Positions 35,795-45,983 of a stretch of DNA of 64,000 nt are shown here, one piece after another. The position numbers and the translations under genes were made by a program. The stretch lies in assembly GCA_025463365.1 (NCBI GenBank), contig JAOBWM010000063.1, forward strand, positions 1 to 64,000, in the 5' to 3' direction. A model generated the notes under the pieces. It made no database searches and was not told the origin of the DNA. It saw only the letters and a program-made list of their open reading frames with translations. The stretch is from Acidimicrobiales bacterium. GTDB lineage: Bacteria > Actinomycetota > Acidimicrobiia > Acidimicrobiales > Iamiaceae. The number at the start of each line of letters is the position of its first letter. Position 1 is the stretch's first letter.

Positions 35795-36663
35795 GCCGGC
35801 TCCACGGCCGGGAGGATCACCGTCGCGAGGTACGACACCGGGCCGTCACCAAGATCCTCCAGCGCTTCGATCCGCTCGCCCGGCACCCCGAGCAGTTCCC
35901 CCACGCGGGCGAACGGAAGCCGGCCGGTGGCGGCGGCCTGATGACGGATGTGCCCGACATCGGCGCTGCCCTTGTAGACCACGACCGCGTTGAGCTGATC
36001 CGCGAGGAGGTCGTCGGGCACGGCGCCATCGAGGAGCACGACGCGCTGGCCGGGGCGAGCGAGCGTGGTGGCCGTAGCGGCAGCAAGGGCCTGGAACGGA
36101 GCGATGCCCGGCACCATCTCGATGGCGATCGCGGGCCGTTGCTCGGCCACGACGTCGGCCAGGTCGCCGAACACCGACCAGAGCGTCGGGTCGCCGACGG
36201 TCACGACCACGACGACCTCACCGGCATCGAGGGCGGCAACGACCGGGCCCGCCAGGCGGCGCAGCGACGTGGCGCGGCCTTCGCCGTCGGCCGCGATGTC
36301 GTGCACGAGTCGTTCGATGGCGACGGTGGGGGCCACTGCTCGGGCAACCGTCTCGGCCCGACCGATGGATCGGCTGGTCCAGGACATGGCGAACACGCGC
36401 TGGGCGCCAAGCAGGGTGGACCGGGCCAGATCGGTGACGTGCCGCGGATCGCCCGGACCGAGCCCCACGCCGATGAGGAGTGGGCCCTGGCGACGGACCA
36501 CCGCGTGCGAGCCCGAGGGGGCTTCTGGCTCGACGGCCGAGACGGCGAGCAGCCGCTCGATGGCCTGACGGATCAGGTCCGCCTCGGCGCGACCGGAACG
36601 GGCGGCGAGCGCGGCCAGGTCGGCCTTGAGGGGGTCGGGGAGGTAGATCGACGACTTGTGCAC
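35791..36663 (-). CDS. Ribbon-helix-helix domain fused to CobI-like methyltransferase fold
   Basis: A 290-residue protein. Residues 2-41 (HKSSIYLPDPLKADLAALAA ... RQAIERLLA) form a textbook CopG/Arc-type ribbon-helix-helix DNA-binding domain. From about residue 60 it is a precorrin-2 C20-methyltransferase-like TP-methylase (LLIGVGLGPGDPRHVT, VTVGDPTLWSVFGDL, VPGIAPFQALAAATA). A conventional CobI is encoded at 40472, so this is an extra paralogue. It may be a regulator sensing SAM or a corrin intermediate, or a bifunctional enzyme. The start is GTG 36663; ATG is not available in frame. Confidence 0.75.
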   Translation of the reverse strand: MHKSSIYLPDPLKADLAALAARSGRAEADLIRQAIERLLAVSAVEPEAPSGSHAVVRRQGPLLIGVGLGPGDPRHVTDLARSTLLGAQRVFAMSWTSRSIGRAETVARAVAPTVAIERLVHDIAADGEGRATSLRRLAGPVVAALDAGEVVVVVTVGDPTLWSVFGDLADVVAEQRPAIAIEMVPGIAPFQALAAATATTLARPGQRVVLLDGAVPDDLLADQLNAVVVYKGSADVGHIRHQAAATGRLPFARVGELLGVPGERIEALEDLGDGPVSYLATVILPAVEPA

Positions 36664-36674
36664 CGAGGCCGACC

Positions 36675-38051
36675 TTATCGGACATAGGGCGTACGTAGGG
36701 CAGACTGCTGGACCGCGACTGCCGCACACGTGGACACGAATCGTTCAGCCAGATCAGGACGAGCGGCCAGGTGCAGGTGGAGGTACGACGCGAGCAGGGT
36801 GGACGACCCGAAGCCGCCGATGGAAGCTCCCGTCCGGCCCTCCAAGGCAAGCGCGCCGCCTGCCGGGTCGATGGTCGAGTAATGGAACTCGTGGCCTCTC
36901 ACGGCGGTGCCCGCCGGCCCCAGTGGAGTGGCCGCCTGGGTGACGCCGTGCCGGTAGCCGAGCGTGAGCCGGTCGGTCATCGTTGCCCGAGCGTCGATGG
37001 CGCCAACCAACAGGTGGTCGCCCAGCATCTTGCTGAGCCAGAGGAGCCCGCCACACTCTGCCCACACCACCAGGCCGCCAGCCATCGCGGTTCGAACGTC
37101 GGCGAGCAGCGAGCGGTTGTCGGCCAGCGCGCCCCCGTACACCTCGGGGAACCCGCCGCCGGCCACCAGCCCTACGCACGCGTCGGGGAGCCGGGGGTCG
37201 GTGCAGGGGTCGAACTCCAGCAGCTCGGCCCCCGCGGCGCGCAGGGCCTCGAGGTTGTCCGGGTAGCTGAAGCTGAACGCCGGACCGGCAGCCACGGCGA
37301 TCCGAGTTCCCGGGGCGACGGACCGGGGCATGGCCAGGTCGGTCACCGATCGGCCGAGAGGGCGCCGAGCGATGGCGACGAGGCCCTCGAGATCGCACCG
37401 ATCGTCGAGCAGCACCGCGAGCTGGTCCAACGAGCGCGCGATCTCGTCGCGTCGTTCCACCACAGGCACCAGACCCAGGTGACGATCGCGCCACACCAGA
37501 CCGGGATGGCGCCGCAACGCACCGAGGACGGGGATCCCCGACGGAGCCAGCGCAGCACGGAGCATGGCCTCATGGCTGTCGGAGCCGACCCGATTGAGGA
37601 TCACCCCGGCCACCTGTACCCGCGGGTCGAACGTGGCGAACCCGTGCACGACCGCGGCAACCGAGGTGCTGGCCGATGCCGCATCCACCACGAGGACCAT
37701 GGGCGCATCAAGCGCCACGGCGATCTCCGCGGTGGAGGAGGGCGCACCGTCAGCCGCCCCGTCGAACAGTCCCATGACCCCTTCGATCACCAGCACGTCA
37801 CAGCCGGCACCTGCGCGCGCTGCCAGCGCCGGGATCACCTCGAGCCCCGACATCCACGCATCGAGGTTGCGCGACACTCGGCCGGTGGCGAGATGGTGGT
37901 AGCCGGGATCGATGAAGTCGGGCCCGACCTTGGCGGCGCCCACCCGCAGGCCACGGCGGCGCAAGGCGGCCATGACCCCGGTGGCCACCGTGGTCTTACC
38001 GACGCCCGAGTGGGTGCCGGCGATGACCACTCGAGCGCCGAGCGACGTCAC
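36675..38051 (-). CDS. cobB: Cobyrinate a,c-diamide synthase
   Basis: A 458-residue glutamine amidotransferase. Residues 10-20 carry the P-loop (GTHSGVGKTT); VGPDFIDPGYHH, IEGVMGLFDG and the C-terminal amidotransferase core with nucleophile Cys (WAECGGLLWLS) and His in the HEFHYS region follow. It amidates the a and c side chains of hydrogenobyrinic acid. It starts at GTG 38051, one base after the cobO stop; its last codons overlap the putative operator half-sites. Confidence 0.92.
   Translation of the reverse strand: MTSLGARVVIAGTHSGVGKTTVATGVMAALRRRGLRVGAAKVGPDFIDPGYHHLATGRVSRNLDAWMSGLEVIPALAARAGAGCDVLVIEGVMGLFDGAADGAPSSTAEIAVALDAPMVLVVDAASASTSVAAVVHGFATFDPRVQVAGVILNRVGSDSHEAMLRAALAPSGIPVLGALRRHPGLVWRDRHLGLVPVVERRDEIARSLDQLAVLLDDRCDLEGLVAIARRPLGRSVTDLAMPRSVAPGTRIAVAAGPAFSFSYPDNLEALRAAGAELLEFDPCTDPRLPDACVGLVAGGGFPEVYGGALADNRSLLADVRTAMAGGLVVWAECGGLLWLSKMLGDHLLVGAIDARATMTDRLTLGYRHGVTQAATPLGPAGTAVRGHEFHYSTIDPAGGALALEGRTGASIGGFGSSTLLASYLHLHLAARPDLAERFVSTCAAVAVQQSALRTPYVR
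36682..36701. promoter_or_regulatory. Two half-sites matching the cobO/cobG palindrome
   Basis: On the plus strand ACATAGGGC is followed 11 bp later by ACGTAGGGC, differing at one base. The first matches the inner arm of the 51-bp palindrome at 38580 exactly over nine bases (ACATAGGGC as the complement of GCCCTATGT). An 11-bp period suits ribbon-helix-helix dimers. The site falls in the last codons of cobB, about 20 bases ahead of the fusion gene start. Binding is inferred. Confidence 0.45.
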
Positions 38052-38052
38052 G

Positions 38053-38574
38053 TCAGAACTCGATGCCCTTGCGGGCGGTGATGCCCTGGTCCATGGCGTG
38101 CTTGACCTTGACCATCTCGGTGACGGTGTCAGCGATCTCGATGAGCTCAGGCGGCGCGTACCTCCCGGTCATCACCACGTTGGTGCGCGTGGGCCGCGCC
38201 GCGATCACCTCGACGAGGTCACCGACGGGCACCCAGCCGTACTTCACCACGTAGGTCGCCTCATCGAGGATCACCAGGTCGTGATCCCCAGCAGCGATGA
38301 GCTCCGCCGCCCGACCCCAGGCGGCGCGTCCCTTGGCGGCGGTCTCGTCCATGTCGGTGGACTCCCACGTGAACCCGTCGCCCAGCGTGTGCCACTCGAT
38401 GCCCAGGTGCTCGGCCAGCTTGCGCTCTCCGACCTTCCACTTCTCGCTCTTGACGAACTGGACCACCGCGGTGTCCCACCCTCGGGCCCACGACCGGCCC
38501 ATGACCCCCATCGCGGCCGAGCTCTTGCCCTTTCCGGTGCCGGTGTTGATGAGGAAGCGTGATGCGATGGGCAT
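38053..38574 (-). CDS. cobO: Cob(I)yrinic acid a,c-diamide adenosyltransferase
   Basis: A 173-residue CobO/BtuR-type adenosyltransferase, transferring the adenosyl group of ATP to cobalt. P-loop TGTGKGKSSAAMGV, WARGWDTAVVQFVK, LGDGFTWESTD and DLVILDEATYVVKYGW are typical. The ATG at 38574 lies only five bases from the 51-bp palindrome, so its expression should be controlled there. It is the first gene of the minus-strand operon. Confidence 0.92.
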   Translation of the reverse strand: MPIASRFLINTGTGKGKSSAAMGVMGRSWARGWDTAVVQFVKSEKWKVGERKLAEHLGIEWHTLGDGFTWESTDMDETAAKGRAAWGRAAELIAAGDHDLVILDEATYVVKYGWVPVGDLVEVIAARPTRTNVVMTGRYAPPELIEIADTVTEMVKVKHAMDQGITARKGIEF

Positions 38575-38579
38575 CTGTC

Positions 38580-38630
38580 GGACCGTACCACCCACATAGG
38601 GTGGACTGCCCTATGTGGGTGGTACGGTCC
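38580..38630. promoter_or_regulatory. 51-bp perfect inverted repeat between cobO and cobG
   Basis: Two 22-bp arms are exact reverse complements around the 7-base spacer TGGACTG. The arms end inward in ACATAGGG and CCCTATGT. The element fills nearly the whole 60-bp gap between the divergent cobO (start 38574) and cobG (start 38635), leaving almost no room for separate ribosome sites. A dimeric DNA-binding protein, such as the ribbon-helix-helix fusion in the operon, is the simplest reader. TATGTG hexamers on each arm could serve as divergent -10 elements. Confidence 0.7.
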
Positions 38631-38634
38631 CCAC

Positions 38635-39843
38635 GTGCCGCCGATCGCCCAACTCCCCGTGGTCCGTGGGGTGTGCCCCGGGGTGACGACCCCCCTCGAA
38701 GCGGCCGACGGCATGCTGCTCCGGGTCCGCGTGCCGGGCGGCTCGCTCTCCGCTGCGGGGCTGCGCACCATCGCCGAGGTGGCGGAGCGCTGGGGCACCG
38801 GGTCCATCGAGCTCACGGCACGCGCCAACGTGCAGGTTCGGGGACTCGACGCCGTCGATGTGGGCGCGGCGTCCGACCTGATCGTGGCGGCCGGGCTGGC
38901 GCACCCCGACGCGGACCGTGACGGCCGACGCGATGTCGTCGGCCCGCCCCTGGCTGGCCACGACCCGACGGAACTGCTCGACGTGTCGAGCCTGGTGGCG
39001 GAGATCGCCGCGTCGCTGGCTGGCGCCGATGGGCTCACATCGCTTCCGGCCAAGTTCTGCGTGACGATCGATGGCGGCGGCGCCGCCGGTGTCCGCGCCG
39101 TTCCGGCCGACGTCGCGCTCGGTGCCCTACGGGTCGACGATGCCACCGTCGGGTTCCAGGTCGAGTTCGGTCGACCCCTCGATGCGGGCAACGACAGCCA
39201 GGCAACCGGCGACCGGATCGTCCACATCCCCATTGGCGCTGCCGTGCCCCTGGTGCTCGCCGCCGCCCGCCTGGCGGCAGCATCAGGTACCCGGCTCCAG
39301 GCTCGCGCGGCCGTCGCCCTGGTCCCCGATCATCGGATCGCGACCGCAGCCCGACCGCCGATCCAAACCGGCGACGAGCAGAGCCGGATCCACCAATCAG
39401 TTGGCCTCCTCCCGCACCGCCGTGCTGGCCGGGCCAGCCTCGGTGCGGCTCCGTTGCTCGGACGCACCACACCGGCGGCACTCCGAGTGGTCGCCGCCAT
39501 CGCCGATGAGCACGCGGCATCAGTCCGGCTCACACCGTGGCGGGGGTTGATCATCACCGACCTCCCCGCCGCAGAAGCAGCGAGAGCGCAGGCTGCGCTG
39601 ACCGACGTCGGCCTCTCGAGCGATCCGTCTGCGTCGAGCCACCGGGTGTCGGCCTGCATCGGGTCACCGGGGTGCGCATCGTCTCGGGCTGACACCCTGG
39701 CCGCAGCCGCTGCGCTGCTGGGTGCACCCGATCCGATCGTGCGGCGGATCCACCTGTCTGGGTGCGAGAAGGCGTGCGGGGCGGCGACCTCCGAGATCCA
39801 CATCGCCGACGAGCACGGCCACTTCCCGCGGATCGGTCGATGA
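38635..39843 (+). CDS. cobG: Precorrin-3B synthase
   Basis: A 402-residue oxygen-dependent enzyme of the nitrite/sulfite-reductase family that hydroxylates precorrin-3A at C20. The siroheme/4Fe-4S cysteines are seen in CIGSPGCASSRADTL and LSGCEKACG. CobG marks the aerobic route and is absent from several actinobacteria. The GTG start lies four bases after the palindrome; the end overlaps cobH by four bases. Confidence 0.88.
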   Translation: MPPIAQLPVVRGVCPGVTTPLEAADGMLLRVRVPGGSLSAAGLRTIAEVAERWGTGSIELTARANVQVRGLDAVDVGAASDLIVAAGLAHPDADRDGRRDVVGPPLAGHDPTELLDVSSLVAEIAASLAGADGLTSLPAKFCVTIDGGGAAGVRAVPADVALGALRVDDATVGFQVEFGRPLDAGNDSQATGDRIVHIPIGAAVPLVLAAARLAAASGTRLQARAAVALVPDHRIATAARPPIQTGDEQSRIHQSVGLLPHRRAGRASLGAAPLLGRTTPAALRVVAAIADEHAASVRLTPWRGLIITDLPAAEAARAQAALTDVGLSSDPSASSHRVSACIGSPGCASSRADTLAAAAALLGAPDPIVRRIHLSGCEKACGAATSEIHIADEHGHFPRIGR

Positions 39844-40469
39844 GCTTCTCCTACGAGCGAGACGGTGCCGCCATCTATGCCGAGTCGTTCGCGATCATCC
39901 GCTCGGAGGCTGACCTCACAGCGGTGCCGAGCGATCTCGAAGCGGTCGTGGTCCGCATGATCCACGCCTGTGGCATGACCGATCTGCCCCCGCTGGTCGC
40001 CGCCTCGCCCGGGTTCGCCACGATCACCCGAGCCGCGCTGGCCAGCGGGGCGGCGATCTTCGCCGATGCCCAGATGGTGGCCAACGGTGTGACCCGCTCC
40101 CGGCTTCCTGACGACAACGCCGTCGTGTGCACACTTGCCGAGCCGGGCGTGCTCGAGGCCGCCGCCGCGGCTGGGACGACGCGATCTGCTGCGGCGATCG
40201 AGCGTTGGCTCCCCCGCATCGATGGAGCGATCGCCGTGTTCGGCAATGCCCCGACCGCCCTGTTCCGGCTGCTCGAGCTGATCCTCGACGGCCGGGCTCG
40301 ACCCGCCGCGATCATCGGCTTGCCGGTCGGCTTCGTGGGGGCGGCCGAATCGAAGGATGCCCTGGCATCGATCGACCATGGGATCCCGTACCTCATCGTG
40401 CGGGGCCGCCGAGGAGGCAGCGCCATGGCTGCTGCTGCGGTGAACGCACTGGCGAGCGAGAAGGAGTGA
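39840..40469 (+). CDS. cobH: Precorrin-8X methylmutase
   Basis: A 209-residue CobH/CbiC protein that moves the methyl group from C11 to C12, giving hydrogenobyrinic acid. Catalytic His lies in VVRMIHACGMTD; FADAQMVANGV, GNAPTALFRLLELI and GLPVGFVGAAESK are characteristic. The ATG overlaps the cobG stop (ATGA), and cobI starts two bases after its stop. Confidence 0.92.
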   Translation: MSFSYERDGAAIYAESFAIIRSEADLTAVPSDLEAVVVRMIHACGMTDLPPLVAASPGFATITRAALASGAAIFADAQMVANGVTRSRLPDDNAVVCTLAEPGVLEAAAAAGTTRSAAAIERWLPRIDGAIAVFGNAPTALFRLLELILDGRARPAAIIGLPVGFVGAAESKDALASIDHGIPYLIVRGRRGGSAMAAAAVNALASEKE

Positions 40470-40471
40470 CG

Positions 40472-41194
40472 ATGGCGAAGCTGTATGGGGTGGGCGTGGG
40501 TCCGGGTGACCCCGAGCTCATGACCGTGAAGGCCCGGCGAGCCTTGGCCGAGTGCCCGGTCATCGCCTACTTCGCGGCGCGCCGCAGCCGCGGCAACGGG
40601 TTTGCGGTGGTCGAGCCGTTCGTCGAGGACCACCATCAGTTGCTACGTCTCACCTATCCCGTCACCACCGAGTCCGTGGACCGGGCCGACTACGAGCGGG
40701 CCATCGGTGCGTTCTACGACGAGTCTGCTCGGGCAATCGAGGAGCACCTCATCGCCGACCGCGACGTGGCCGTGGTCTGCGAGGGCGACCCGTTCTTCTA
40801 CGGCAGCTACATGTACATCCACGAGCGGCTCGCCGATCGCCACCCCACCGAAGTGATCCCCGGGGTCACCTCGTTCTCCGCTGCGGCGGCGGCGGCCGGT
40901 CGCCCGCTCGTGTCGATGAACGAGACGCTCACGGTGATCCCCGGGGTCCTTCCTCCCGACGAGCTCAAGGAGGCGCTGGCGCGCGTCGATGCGGCCGTCG
41001 TCATGAAGGTTGGGCGCCGGCTGCCTGCGGTCCGCGAGGCCGTGGAGGCGTGCGGGCATGGGGACCGCGCGATCTACGTCGAACGGGCGAGTTGCGAGTC
41101 CGAACGCGTGCTGCCATTGACCGAGACCCGTGACCTCGATGCGCCGTACTTCTCACTGGTGCTGATCCCCGGCACGGGCATCGCCGAACGATGA
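40472..41194 (+). CDS. cobI: Precorrin-2 C20-methyltransferase
   Basis: A 240-residue TP-methylase methylating C20 of precorrin-2. GVGVGPGDPELMTVKA, CEGDPFFYGSYMYIHERL and VIPGVTSFSAAAAAAGRPL match canonical CobI closely, so this is the biosynthetic enzyme while the ribbon-helix-helix fusion is the extra paralogue. AAGGAG precedes the ATG within the cobH end, and the stop overlaps cobJ (ATGA). Confidence 0.92.
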   Translation: MAKLYGVGVGPGDPELMTVKARRALAECPVIAYFAARRSRGNGFAVVEPFVEDHHQLLRLTYPVTTESVDRADYERAIGAFYDESARAIEEHLIADRDVAVVCEGDPFFYGSYMYIHERLADRHPTEVIPGVTSFSAAAAAAGRPLVSMNETLTVIPGVLPPDELKEALARVDAAVVMKVGRRLPAVREAVEACGHGDRAIYVERASCESERVLPLTETRDLDAPYFSLVLIPGTGIAER

Positions 41195-41985
41195 CCACCG
41201 CCATCGCCAAGGTAGGCCGGCTTGCCGTCGTCGGCATCGGCCCGGGACGGCTCGGATGGTGCACCCCGGAGGTGGCGGACCGGATCGCCTCGGCCACCGA
41301 CCTGGTCGGCTACACCACGTACCTCGACCTGGTGGCGGTGGCCACCGATGCTCGCCGGCATGGATCCGACAACCGGGTCGAGGCCAAGCGCGCCGCTGCC
41401 GCGCTCGACCTGGCCGCGGCTGGCAGGGACGTGGTGGTGGTGTCCTCGGGTGACCCCGGCGTGTTCGCCATGGCGAGCGCGGTCGTGGAGCAACTCGACC
41501 GCTCCCCCGGCAAGTGGGACCACGTGCCCGTCGACGTGCTCCCCGGGGTCTCGGCCGCCCACGCCCTCGCTTCGCGGGTGGGCGCTCCCCTGGGCCACGA
41601 CTTCTGCACCATCTCGCTGTCCGACGTCCTCAAGCCGTGGGATGTGATCGAGCGGAGGCTCGATGCTGCAGCCGGTGCCGATTTCGTGATCGCGCTCTAC
41701 AACCCAACGTCACGCCACCGCCCCTGGCAGTTCGGTCGGGCACTCGAGGTGATCGGCGAGCACCGGACTCCGGATACGCCGATGATCGTGGGGCGAGACG
41801 TCGGTCGACCAGACGAGCACGTGCAGGTGGTGACCCTGGCCACCTGCGAAACAGCGGCCATCGACATGCGCACCGCAGTGATCATCGGTTCGTCCACCAC
41901 CAGGGTCGTGCCGGGACGCCCACTGGCCAGCAGCGTCTACACGCCGCGCTGGTACGACCGTTCAGCCACCCACGCCACCGCGTGA
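41191..41985 (+). CDS. cobJ: Precorrin-3B C17-methyltransferase
   Basis: A 264-residue TP-methylase causing ring contraction by methylating C17. Motifs: VVGIGPGRLGWCTPEV, VGYTTYLDLV, VVSSGDPGVFAMASAV, VLPGVSAAHALASRVGAPLG and ALYNPTSRHR. It is the last gene of the plus-strand operon; its 3' end overlaps the converging cobK by 49 bases, an unusual tail-to-tail overlap. Confidence 0.92.
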   Translation: MTTAIAKVGRLAVVGIGPGRLGWCTPEVADRIASATDLVGYTTYLDLVAVATDARRHGSDNRVEAKRAAAALDLAAAGRDVVVVSSGDPGVFAMASAVVEQLDRSPGKWDHVPVDVLPGVSAAHALASRVGAPLGHDFCTISLSDVLKPWDVIERRLDAAAGADFVIALYNPTSRHRPWQFGRALEVIGEHRTPDTPMIVGRDVGRPDEHVQVVTLATCETAAIDMRTAVIIGSSTTRVVPGRPLASSVYTPRWYDRSATHATA

Positions 41986-42686
41986 TCCACATCGGACACC
42001 ACGGTCACCGCTGGCTGCGCTGGCCGCTCGACCATGACGACGGGAAGGCCCAACTGGCGCGCTGCGGTGAGCTTGGCTTCGGTGGCGTTCCCGCCGGAGT
42101 TCTTGGTGACCACCGCATCGATCCGCAGGTCTCGCAGCAGGGCCAGCTCATCGTCGAACCCGAACGGTCCCCGATCGAGGATCAGGTGGTGGTCGTCAGG
42201 CATCTCGTCGGGCGCGTCGATGGCCCGGATCGCAACGTGTGCATGGCTGCCGGTGAACGCCCAGGTGCTCTGGCGACCCACCGTCAGCAGCGGACGCCGG
42301 GACCCCAGGACCTCGAGAGCGGCCGCTGCCGCGGGCAGGTCGCCCACCGAGATCCAACGATCGTTCACGACCGGTTCCCATGCGGGCCGCAACAGGCGAC
42401 ACGACGGGATCCCCGTGGCCGCGGACGCGTCAGCAACGTGATGGGGCATCACTGCGGCGAACGGGTGGGTGGCATCGACGATCACATCGGGACGATCCTG
42501 GCGCAGGTGGGCGATCAGCCCGTCGGTGCCGCCGAAGCCGCCGGTGCGCAGGCGCCCCAGACGCCTCACTGGGTTGGTCGTCACGCCAGCGAGCGACGAC
42601 AGCACGTCGACGTCATGCTCACGGACCAGGGCGTCGGCCAGCCGGGTGGCCTCGCTGGTGCCAGCCAGGAGGAGCACGGTGGTCAC
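41937..42686 (-). CDS. cobK: Precorrin-6A reductase
   Basis: A 249-residue NADPH-dependent reductase of precorrin-6A: LLLAGTSEATRLADAL at the N-terminus, DATHPFAAVMPHHVADA and VTKNSGGNATEAKLTAA are CobK hallmarks. It starts with GTG and lies only 23 bases from the divergent cobQ, so both transcripts must have very short leaders. Its end overlaps cobJ. Confidence 0.92.
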   Translation of the reverse strand: MTTVLLLAGTSEATRLADALVREHDVDVLSSLAGVTTNPVRRLGRLRTGGFGGTDGLIAHLRQDRPDVIVDATHPFAAVMPHHVADASAATGIPSCRLLRPAWEPVVNDRWISVGDLPAAAAALEVLGSRRPLLTVGRQSTWAFTGSHAHVAIRAIDAPDEMPDDHHLILDRGPFGFDDELALLRDLRIDAVVTKNSGGNATEAKLTAARQLGLPVVMVERPAQPAVTVVSDVDHAVAWVAERSYQRGV

Positions 42687-42709
42687 GGCCGCGATGGTAG
42701 GGACTTCTG

Positions 42710-44113
42710 GTGAGCGACCAGCTCCGTCCGTTGATGGTGCTCGGGTGCACGTCTACCGCCGGGAAGAGCCTCATGGTCACCGCGCTGGCCCGCTGGTTCT
42801 CGCGCCAGGGCGTCGACGTGGTCCCGTTCAAGGCGCAGAACATGTCGAACAACGCCCGGGTGGTCGAAGGAGGCGAGATCGGCGTGGCCCAGTGGCTGCA
42901 AGCCGGGGCCGCGTCGGTGATCGCGCACCCCGACATGAACCCCGTGCTGCTCAAGCCCGAGGCCGACACCCGCAGCCAAGTCATCGTGTCTGGGCGGGCG
43001 CGCCACGACCTGACCCAGATGCCGTGGCGCGATCGAGGCCCCCACCTGTGGCCGGCCATGACCGAGGCGTTCGCCCGCCTGCGGGATGCCCACGAGCTGG
43101 TCCTGATCGAGGGCGCTGGCAGCCCCGCCGAGATCAACCTGCCGGACCTGGTCAACAACCGGATGCTCCAGCACGCCGACGCGCAGGCACTTCTCGTGGC
43201 CGACATCGATCGTGGCGGCGCCTTCGCCCACTTGTACGGGACCTGGGCCCTCGTGCCCGCCGCCACCCGTGAGCGCCTGGCCGGGTACATCCTCAACCGG
43301 TTCCGTGGCGACGCGTCGCTACTCGAACCGGGGCCGACGATGCTGACCCAGCGCACCGCCATGGCCTCAGTCGGGGTGATGCCGATGCTCGCCCACGAGC
43401 TTCCCGATGAGGAGGGCGGCAGCGTACGAGCCATGGCCCCGCCGGGCGCGCCCACCGCTGCCGTGGTGCGGTATCCGTACGCGTCGAACCTCGATGAGTT
43501 CCACCTGCTCCCCCATGCCGCCCATGTCCGCTGGGCCACCGGACCGGCCGACCTCGCCGGTGCCGACCTCGTGATCCTGCCCGGCTCGAAGCACGTGGCA
43601 GCCGACCGCGAGTGGCTGCGCGATCGTCAACTCGACGATGCCATCGTTGCCCGGACGCAAGCGGGCGGGCGCACGCTCGGAATCTGCGGGGGCGCCATGC
43701 TGCTGGGCGAGCGGGTGACCGACTCCGCGGGGATCGAGGGAGCGGCGGAGGGGTTGGGGCTGCTCGAGCTGAACACGGCGATGGTGCCCGACAAGCTCAC
43801 CCGCGCCGTCACCGTGCAGATCCCTCTCCTGGATCGCCCCTGGTCCGCCCTTGGTGGCGTGTCGGCATCGGGTTACGAGATCCGCAACGGCGAGGTCGTG
43901 GCCGACGGGTGCGAGGTCGCGCCGCGGCTGTGGTGCACAGGCTCGGTCCTGGCCACCACCGTGCACGGGTTGCTCGAGGAGCCGATGGTGCTCGAGGCCC
44001 TGTTCGGCACTCGCCCGACGAGGGTGCTCCAAGACACGTTCGAACTGCTGGCCGACGCCGTCGACGAGCACCTCGACACCGAACTGCTGTGGCGCCTGGT
44101 CCGGTCCCGGTAG
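42710..44113 (+). CDS. cobQ: Cobyric acid synthase
   Basis: A 467-residue amidotransferase that amidates side chains b, d, e and g. P-loop-like GCTSTAGKSLMVTAL, FKAQNMSNNARV, VLLKPEADTRSQVIV, the nucleophile Cys in LGICGGAMLLGE and the His in TTVHGLLEE are all present. The start is GTG 42710. It converges with the chelatase fusion gene, whose stop lies 22 bases away. Confidence 0.92.
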   Translation: MSDQLRPLMVLGCTSTAGKSLMVTALARWFSRQGVDVVPFKAQNMSNNARVVEGGEIGVAQWLQAGAASVIAHPDMNPVLLKPEADTRSQVIVSGRARHDLTQMPWRDRGPHLWPAMTEAFARLRDAHELVLIEGAGSPAEINLPDLVNNRMLQHADAQALLVADIDRGGAFAHLYGTWALVPAATRERLAGYILNRFRGDASLLEPGPTMLTQRTAMASVGVMPMLAHELPDEEGGSVRAMAPPGAPTAAVVRYPYASNLDEFHLLPHAAHVRWATGPADLAGADLVILPGSKHVAADREWLRDRQLDDAIVARTQAGGRTLGICGGAMLLGERVTDSAGIEGAAEGLGLLELNTAMVPDKLTRAVTVQIPLLDRPWSALGGVSASGYEIRNGEVVADGCEVAPRLWCTGSVLATTVHGLLEEPMVLEALFGTRPTRVLQDTFELLADAVDEHLDTELLWRLVRSR

Positions 44114-44135
44114 GTGGAGCCAAGGAGCCACTCGC

Positions 44136-45979
<1,844 letters not shown>

Positions 45980-45983
<4 letters not shown>

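Noticed and set aside
35791-36663. Considered as the sole, biosynthetic CobI
   Set aside because: A more canonical CobI is encoded at 40472 in the operon cobG-cobH-cobI-cobJ.
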